This document shows positions 58,173 to 64,000 of a stretch of 64,000 nucleotides of DNA, piece by piece. The notes below the pieces were generated by a model, which was not told where the DNA came from, ran no database searches, and saw only the letters and a list, made by a program, of their open reading frames with translations. Within the stretch, counting starts at the first letter, position 1; each line of letters opens with the position of its first letter. Source of the stretch: Voacanga thouarsii (taxonomy: Eukaryota; Streptophyta; Magnoliopsida; Gentianales; Apocynaceae); the NCBI GenBank assembly GCA_026120185.1, contig JANUWF010001719.1:1364001-1428000 (forward strand). Reading direction: 5' to 3'. Made by a program: the position numbers and the translations under genes.

Positions 58173-59646
58173 TCACTCACAGAAATAATCTTTATCTTCC
58201 TCTTCCTTATTTGATTCCACCTCTTGATCTTCGGTGGGTGCTTCAGGTGTTGAAGTAGAAGATTGTCTTTGTAACTGTTGTAGCATGAGTTGTATGGCTG
58301 CTACAAAATCTTCCTTAGATTTGGAGGCTGCGAGAGTGGCAGCTGCAATGGATTTCTGTTGAAGGAATTCCGTTTGCTGACTGTCTGTCCACCATTTGCA
58401 ATGTCCTTGGAGGGTAAGGTATGGCAGACTATGCTGATTTGCCTCTTTGTGATAGGCAAACTTTTGGGAATATATCCAAGAGAGCTTAAAAATACTGAAA
58501 AATTGAAGCAGAAGAGGAACTACTGGTTGGGGATTTGAATATTTGGACTGAAAATAATCAAATCCTTGTTTGATTGGTTGAGGGAGTATTTCCTCAGTTG
58601 CTCCATAAACTGGCCACCACTGATTAACAAACCAATGGGGGAACACAATTTGTGCCGGTTTCTTTTTATTAAAATAGAAAAATCACGAATGGCTTTGCTG
58701 TTTGTTTTGGAAGGTGAACGCATTCATCCAGAGCTGCTTGATAATTCCAATAATTATAAACCATATTGTCAAATGGTTGGGAAAATCGTTTGAATATGTT
58801 TGGTGGGGCTTTCCATATTGAAGGAGTATGGATTGAATGGAGCTGGACTGAAGTATTTGTTATAAAAGACTCAGTCTTTTTATCCTTGTGAGGGTGAAAC
58901 GATGCACTCTTAGTATTTACTAATATGAATTCGTAGTATTTTTGAGTAAATTTTGGTGATTTCTGAACAAAATTAACATCTGGGCTAAAAAGTTATCTAG
59001 CTGCTAATTGTGGATTTGGATTCTAGAATTCTGGTTCCATTTGAAGGAGCTTATAGACTCCTAGAGTTTTGGAATATACAGGCTCAAGGGAAGAAGAGAG
59101 CTTGGAAGAAACAGGTTGTGGTTCAGAAGAAAGAACCTTTGAGGATGCCGACTGCATCGTGCTTGTGTTTGTGTTTTTGGAAATTATTTTTCCAATTTTT
59201 GTGGGGTTAGATGCCGCCACAGTTTTGGGTTCAGAGGTTTTTACCTGAATTACCTGTTTTGGATCAGCTTGTGTGGGCTGACTTGGATTGCTGGATGGAA
59301 AGCCCATCTGTTAGCTTGCTGTGGGAAGTAGGAATCCCATTTTTCTACACCATTCATGAATATCAGCCACTGTCCATGCAGATTGGACTTGGACTTCCTG
59401 TGAATCCTCGGATTCAACAATATCGGTCCAACTTTTAGAAGTTAGGTTTTCCAAGGAAAGTGGTTCCTGAATTTTTTAAGGTTGTGGAGTTTGGGCTATG
59501 ACCATCACATAGTTTTTTGGGCTGGTAAACTGGGTTTTGCTAGTGGATGATCCAGGGAATTCTTTCTTTGGTTCCTGCAAATAAGGGATAGGAATGGCAA
59601 GAAGCTCTTTGAGCTTCAAGTTCTTGTTTTTAGGTTTAGGAGCCAT
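58173..59646 (-). pseudogene. Pararetrovirus B: ORF downstream of RNase H
   Basis: A separate frame starts at 59646 (MAPKPKNKNLKLKELL), is interrupted by stops, and continues with Ser/Thr-rich linker and a Trp/Phe-rich section (FVNQWWPVYGATEEILP, about 58630-58600) ending in an acidic tail at 58173. The counterpart in element A lies at about 2940-2223 plus 475-1. I have no named function for this ORF; it is seen repeatedly with petuvirus-like RT modules. Confidence 0.6.
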
Positions 59647-59873
59647 AGACTTTATCGACCCTGCAGGAATTCCCGAGTTAAGAAATCAAGAATTGAATTT
59701 GAAGATCCTTTGATATATTCTATATCAAAATCAAATATAGATAAAATAGCTTGTCATCTAGCAAATATTTGTTTTGAGGCAAGAATTTTAACATCTTTTT
59801 GCAAAACATATTTTGCAACTTTGCAATCAATACGTAATAAAAAATTTTGATTTAATAAATCTGCTTGAAATTT

Positions 59874-60176
59874 TTAAATACATAAAACAATTGCTAAAAT
59901 CTCTTTTTTGATAGTGGGATAGTTCTGCTGGGAACTATTCCAATGCTTGGATGTAAATGCAACAATGTGTTCTTTGCCATTTTTGTTTTGCTTCAGGATG
60001 CCACCATAACCAATGTCAGAGGCATCTGTTTCAACAATTTTCGGAGCTTGAGGATCTGGCAAGGATAAACATGGCAAATTTTTGACTTGATCCTTTACTT
60101 GCCTAACTATTGAAGTATGGACATTAGTCCATGGAGGGGGAGGCTGTTTAAGCCTATCATGCAACGGCTTAATCAT
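59874..60176 (-). pseudogene. Pararetrovirus B: RNase H region
   Basis: ETDASDIGYGGILKQ holds the first catalytic Asp of RNase H; KHWNSSQQNYPTIKKE is the following conserved segment. The frame stops soon after 59880 and the last part is shifted. Adjacent sequence between 59647 and 59874 probably completes the domain with stops. Confidence 0.85.
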
Positions 60177-60311
60177 ATTTTTTATTTCTGGAATGAATTC
60201 AGAGACATAATTTAAACAATCAAGGAATCTTTGGAGTTGAGTCCTGTCAAGAATTTGGTCAGGAAATTTGTCAGCAAATTGAATTGATCGGGAAATAGGA
60301 GTAATAGTTCC

Positions 60312-61115
60312 CTATTGAATATTATGTCCGAGAAATCGAACATTAGTTTGAAAAAGGATGAATTTTGTTTTCGAGAGAACTAAACCATTTTGTTTAATGG
60401 TAAAGAGTAAGATGTTAAGATGTTTGAAATGTTGTTCCAAACTGTTTGAGAAAACTAAAACATCATCAATGTAGACAATGATAAATTGGGAGTAAGGATT
60501 GAAAATTTCATTCATGATCCTTTAAAATTCAGAAGGAGCATTTTTCAAATCAAAAGGCATTACATTCCACTCATATTGACCAAAAGGAACTGTAAATGCA
60601 GTTTTGTATCGATCTCTGGGATCTATTTGGATTTTCCAATATCCAGATTTTAAATCAAAATTTGAAAATATGACTGCTGCATGCAGCCGGTTGAGCAAAT
60701 CTTTTTTGTTGGGGATAAGATATCTTATCCATCTGAGTGCTGTGTTGAGCGGTTTATAATTGATGACTAATCTTGGAGCACCTCGCTCGATTTTAGCATT
60801 TTTGTAAACATAGAATGCAGCACAACTCCATGGAGATGTACTTGGAGTGATAATTTTCTTTTGCAGGAGATCTTGGATTTCTTTCTGACAGAGTGTTGTT
60901 AACTCATGGTTCATTTGGATTGGTCTAGCCTTGGTTGGGATAGACTTTTCATCAAAATCAGGCTTATAAGGGAGATGGACTATGTGCTGTTTCATATGCC
61001 AGAAGGCAGTAGGAAGATCAGAACAAAGATGTTGTTGGATGTGGTTTCCTAGAGCTTGGATTTTTGATTTGGTAGTTGGATCCTGCAATTGTAGCTGGAG
61101 TCTTTTGAATGCCAA
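60312..61115 (-). pseudogene. Pararetrovirus B: reverse transcriptase
   Basis: In two frame pieces (61115-60522 and 60515-60312, broken by one stop). PFGQYEWNVMPFDLKNAP precedes the stop; the catalytic YIDD box (codons at 60462-60473) is followed by VLVFS. Synthesises DNA from the viral RNA in an active virus. This frame is nearly intact, but has a stop between the two pieces. Confidence 0.9.
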
Positions 61116-61213
61116 ATATGCTTTTAAGAAGTTGATTTGAGATTGTTTGTTTTTCAGAAGTTGGAGTTCTTTTTCAATAGGAGGCCTATCAAAAGGGATG
61201 AGAATTTGTTGAT

Positions 61214-61861
61214 TTAAATGGGTAACTTAAATACCTTCTTTGAGGACCATAAACGGAATGATCTGTTGGATAAAGGAGTACCTAAGATAACAGGGTTAGT
61301 GATATCTTTGACTAATAAGAAAGAAGTGGTGACAGACAAAGAAAAGTGTTTTACCTCCACATTTGAAAGTTTGAAACTAATACCTAGTTTCTTACCATTG
61401 ACGGATCGAAGACTTTCTTTAGTCTTTTCAAAGAACTTGGTTGGAATAAGTCCTTCTTGGATACAATTGAGGTCAGCACCTGTATCTAAAAGGGTTGGGA
61501 TTTCAAGAGTGAAAGAATTGTTAATTACCAAAGTAATTCTTATATGCCATTTCTGGATGGATACTTTTGAAATATAATTCAGAGATTGGTTTGGTTCTTG
61601 AGGTTTAGAGGCTTTAGGCTCAATTAGTATTTCATCATTTGAATAGAGTTGTTGAAGAACTAATCTGTCTATTTCTTGGGAGGCTTTGATTTCTCTGATT
61701 TCTTGTTTGAGAATGGCAATTTCAGATTGTAAGTCTTGGATAGTGATTGATTTTTGAGGTTTGGTAGGAAACCTATTGAGAATATCTGTAATGTTGTAGG
61801 TATTGACAATCCTAGGATGATTATCAAAAGGATTGGATTTTGAAGATGAGGGCTGATGCAA
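61214..61861 (-). pseudogene. Pararetrovirus B: aspartic protease region
   Basis: A 215-codon open stretch: leucine/isoleucine-rich charged helix (coiled-coil-like), then the protease with LLDTGADLNCIQEG (active-site DTG) and a conserved VILGTPL box. The same segment (DSGTDQNCIQEG) is present in element A at 4505-4768. Confidence 0.85.
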
Positions 61862-61926
61862 AGTTTGTTTGAATTTATCTAGATATTCTTTTCTGGTAGC
61901 ATCATCAGGAAGATTGCCTATAATCT

Positions 61927-62830
61927 CTAAGAGTAGATCTTGCTCTTTAGAGAGGACATTGATAGAAGGCTGATCTTTGTTAGACTCGGAGGAGGATGAG
62001 GAGGAAAGGATATCATCATCTTGGATTTGGTTGAATTGTTGATCATATTCATCATCTGCAAGATCAGACTCGATTCGGAGAGAAAGAGGTTCTGAATTTT
62101 ATCAAGTAATTCTTGATCCAAGGAGAGTTCATGGATTCTTTTGGAAACCTTGCAATACCTGGCTATATGGCCTGGCTTACCACATTTGAAACAAGTAGCA
62201 GATTTGAACTTATTTTTTGAGAGCTGGGGCCTTCTGATTTTATAAGGCTTGGGTTGAGGAGCAGGAAGGGCTGGATATTTGGATGATTTTCTGAATTTGG
62301 GCTTACTTCTATGGTAAGTGGGCTTGGATTGCAACTGTTTGTGCCTATGTCTCTTATAGGGTTTTGAACTACAAGAAGGCAACCCAAACTGTTCACAGAA
62401 AGAGCCTAAATCTCTACTTCTTTGGGCTCTATCTTTGGCTAATTGCTTCAACATTTTGTCTTGTCGACAAATCTTGAGGGCTACTTGTTGGATCTGACTG
62501 GTTAATTGACCAAAGGTGATCCTATCATAAGGTACATTACCATTATCCTATCACAAGGTCGCGAAGGGATTTGGGAAGGCCATCTAAGAATTTTTCTTTC
62601 TAATACTGGCTATTTCTATCAGGTCTGGCATAAATGCGAGTAAGGAAGGTATCCTTATACCATCTAAAATCAAACAATGTTTTACACTTGAGGTTATTGA
62701 GAATCTCAGCGGATTTTTCATAGAATATATATATATATATATCTCAACAAAGTGTTTGTTTCCTTGTGAAAATAGGAATTTGCTTAAAGATTTGTTTTCT
62801 AAATCTTGTACTTCTAATCTCACTTGGCTT
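61927..62830 (-). pseudogene. Pararetrovirus B: capsid C-terminal half with CCHC zinc knuckle
   Basis: Read minus: an LKCKTLFDFRWYKDTFLTRI-type capsid stretch ending near 62540, then after frameshifts LAKDRAQRSRDLGSFCEQFG. A basic region leads to CFKCGKPGHIARYC (62193-62152), the CX2CX4HX4C knuckle of viral capsid/gag, then an acidic tail. The N-terminal half of capsid is absent. A (TA)n expansion at 62722-62743 interrupts the frame. Confidence 0.85.
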
Positions 62831-62900
62831 CCATGTCTTTGCCAATAAAATCCTTATTGTATTTTTTCTAATTTTTTTTCTAGATGTTCTAGAATCTTTT

Positions 62901-64000
62901 TCCTAATCCAACTCCAATATATCGTGCATCAAACTTTACCAATTCATATTTAAGTAGTTTCCAAAAATCATGCCATTATCAAGAAAAGTGTTATCATCAT
63001 TGTCAACAATTCTTGTGATAAATTCTTGTCAAACTCCAACCTTAACAATAACATCCACAAAAATGAAAAAGCTAAGTCTAGTAACTTATGAATGCAATGC
63101 TTATTAAATTTTGGAAATGCAAACTAATAATACTAAATAAGTCGTACCTAGGACTAGTATAGGAGTTTAGATTGTTTTTGTTGTTAGCTAAATTTTATTC
63201 TTTTTTAGTGTCATACTTCAATCGAACTAGATACTTTTCTCTTGTCATCATGCTTCAAGCAATATTGCATTTTTATCACAAAATCAGTAAAAAACCATGT
63301 TAAATCTCCCATGACATCAAATCAGTACAAATACTAAACTATTCCAACTTACAAATAATTTAAACCTCTTAAAATTTACTCAATTGCTAGATATATAATC
63401 AAAATTTTGAAACTGCAAAACCTCCCAAATGTATTACTCCATTTGAAATCACATAAGAATCATGCTAAAACTTTCATAACATTAATGCATAGTCTTTTCC
63501 ATTCTAGCAAATTACATAAATTTTCAAAAGCCATCATTCAACTAGTAAACACAAAAAAAAAAAAAAAATAATAAATTAATCTTATAAAATCAGTAAACTT
63601 GAGGGCCTTAAACTAATTTTTCTCATGGTAAAATCATCCAAAACTTTTTCTAACATTTTCATAGAATCAAACTAAGCATAGAAGTTCATATTGGTAAATT
63701 CTAATCAAAGAAATGTGTTGTGAACTAAAAACCTTATCTAGAGTTTTCTAATTATTTCCAAGAGAATGATAGGATGAAAACTTGATGAATTCTCTACCAA
63801 ACATGGAGATTTATAGTTTTCTCCTTTTGCTAACTCCTACACCTAATATTAGCGAGTGCTTTGTCATTTATGTTAAGATAATTGACAATAATCTTTAACA
63901 ATGCTGAAGAATTGTTTCCCTAACAATAAATCATTTTTGGAACCTGCTTAAAACTAATGTTGGCAATATTTGTCATTAAAGATATTTCGTTAGATTAGGA
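62901..64000. other. AT-rich right end, nothing recognised
   Basis: No gene, RNA or repeat could be supported. A short poly(A) run lies at about 63550. Viral homology fades in the region 62830-62930, so the exact right end of element B is not certain. Confidence 0.6.

Larger units (their letters stand above)
55835..62900 (-). mobile_element. Petuvirus-like endogenous pararetrovirus B, near genome-length, permuted
   Basis: On the minus strand the module order from 62900 is: partial capsid and CCHC knuckle, aspartic protease, RT, RNase H, a further ORF, promoter/leader with Met-tRNA primer site (57704-57716), movement protein, and the start of the pre-capsid region (55835). In the free virus the primer site and movement protein come first. 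So the copy is circularly permuted, opened inside the capsid region. Its ~7.07 kb is close to the ~7.2 kb of Petunia vein clearing virus. It has frameshifts and stops in nearly every module, so it is non-functional. It differs from element A by far better preservation. The two ends join a Copia fragment (left) and AT-rich DNA (right). Confidence 0.85.

Overview
The window is nuclear DNA of a flowering plant, most likely a eudicot. It is AT-rich, its genes carry GT-AG introns, and it holds plant-specific gene families and plant transposons. Four genes look intact. They are an ArfGAP-domain protein of the AGD8/9/10 type (7586-16518, +, seven coding exons, 402 aa), a ubiquitin-specific protease of the UBP20/21 type (34985-38922, +, eight exons, 703 aa), a small universal-stress-protein-like gene (40299-41372, +, four exons, 241 aa) and a secreted glycine-rich protein (42584-43618, -, one exon, 344 aa). 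Exon joins were chosen by reading frame and splice sites, and the deduced proteins read through without stops.

The rest is mostly layers of mobile DNA and gene debris. Positions 1-5095 hold a decayed petuvirus-like endogenous pararetrovirus (minus strand) split by a 1.75 kb solo Copia LTR. From 17.5 to 26.3 kb lie a decayed hAT transposase, the end of a CACTA-like element, two gene fragments (histone H2B, 3-ketoacyl-CoA synthase), a short tandem array, a complete Stowaway-type MITE and an LTR-like stretch. Positions 26710-33551 are one Mutator-like element with 9-bp target duplications, long terminal inverted repeats, a MURA-like gene that has lost its catalytic core, and a plant mobile domain (PMD) gene as second cargo.

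Between 44.8 and 55.8 kb lie a second copy of the Copia LTR cut by a CACTA-type end, an array of 410-490 bp repeats, two tRNA-derived SINEs, a possible plastid-derived segment, a stranded DnaJ exon, and Gypsy and Copia remnants. Positions 55835-62900 hold a second, much better preserved petuvirus-like element. Its modules run in circularly permuted order (capsid, protease, RT, RNase H, 3' ORF, promoter and Met-tRNA primer site, movement protein, pre-capsid), about one viral genome length opened inside the capsid region. The last 1.1 kb shows nothing recognisable.

The four genes show no sign of a shared pathway; they are unrelated genes separated by repeats. No wholly new system is demonstrated. 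The strongest leads are the PMD-carrying Mutator element with a triplicated DNA-binding segment, the permuted viral copy with its promoter region, and the gene or promoter pieces sitting beside CACTA-type ends.
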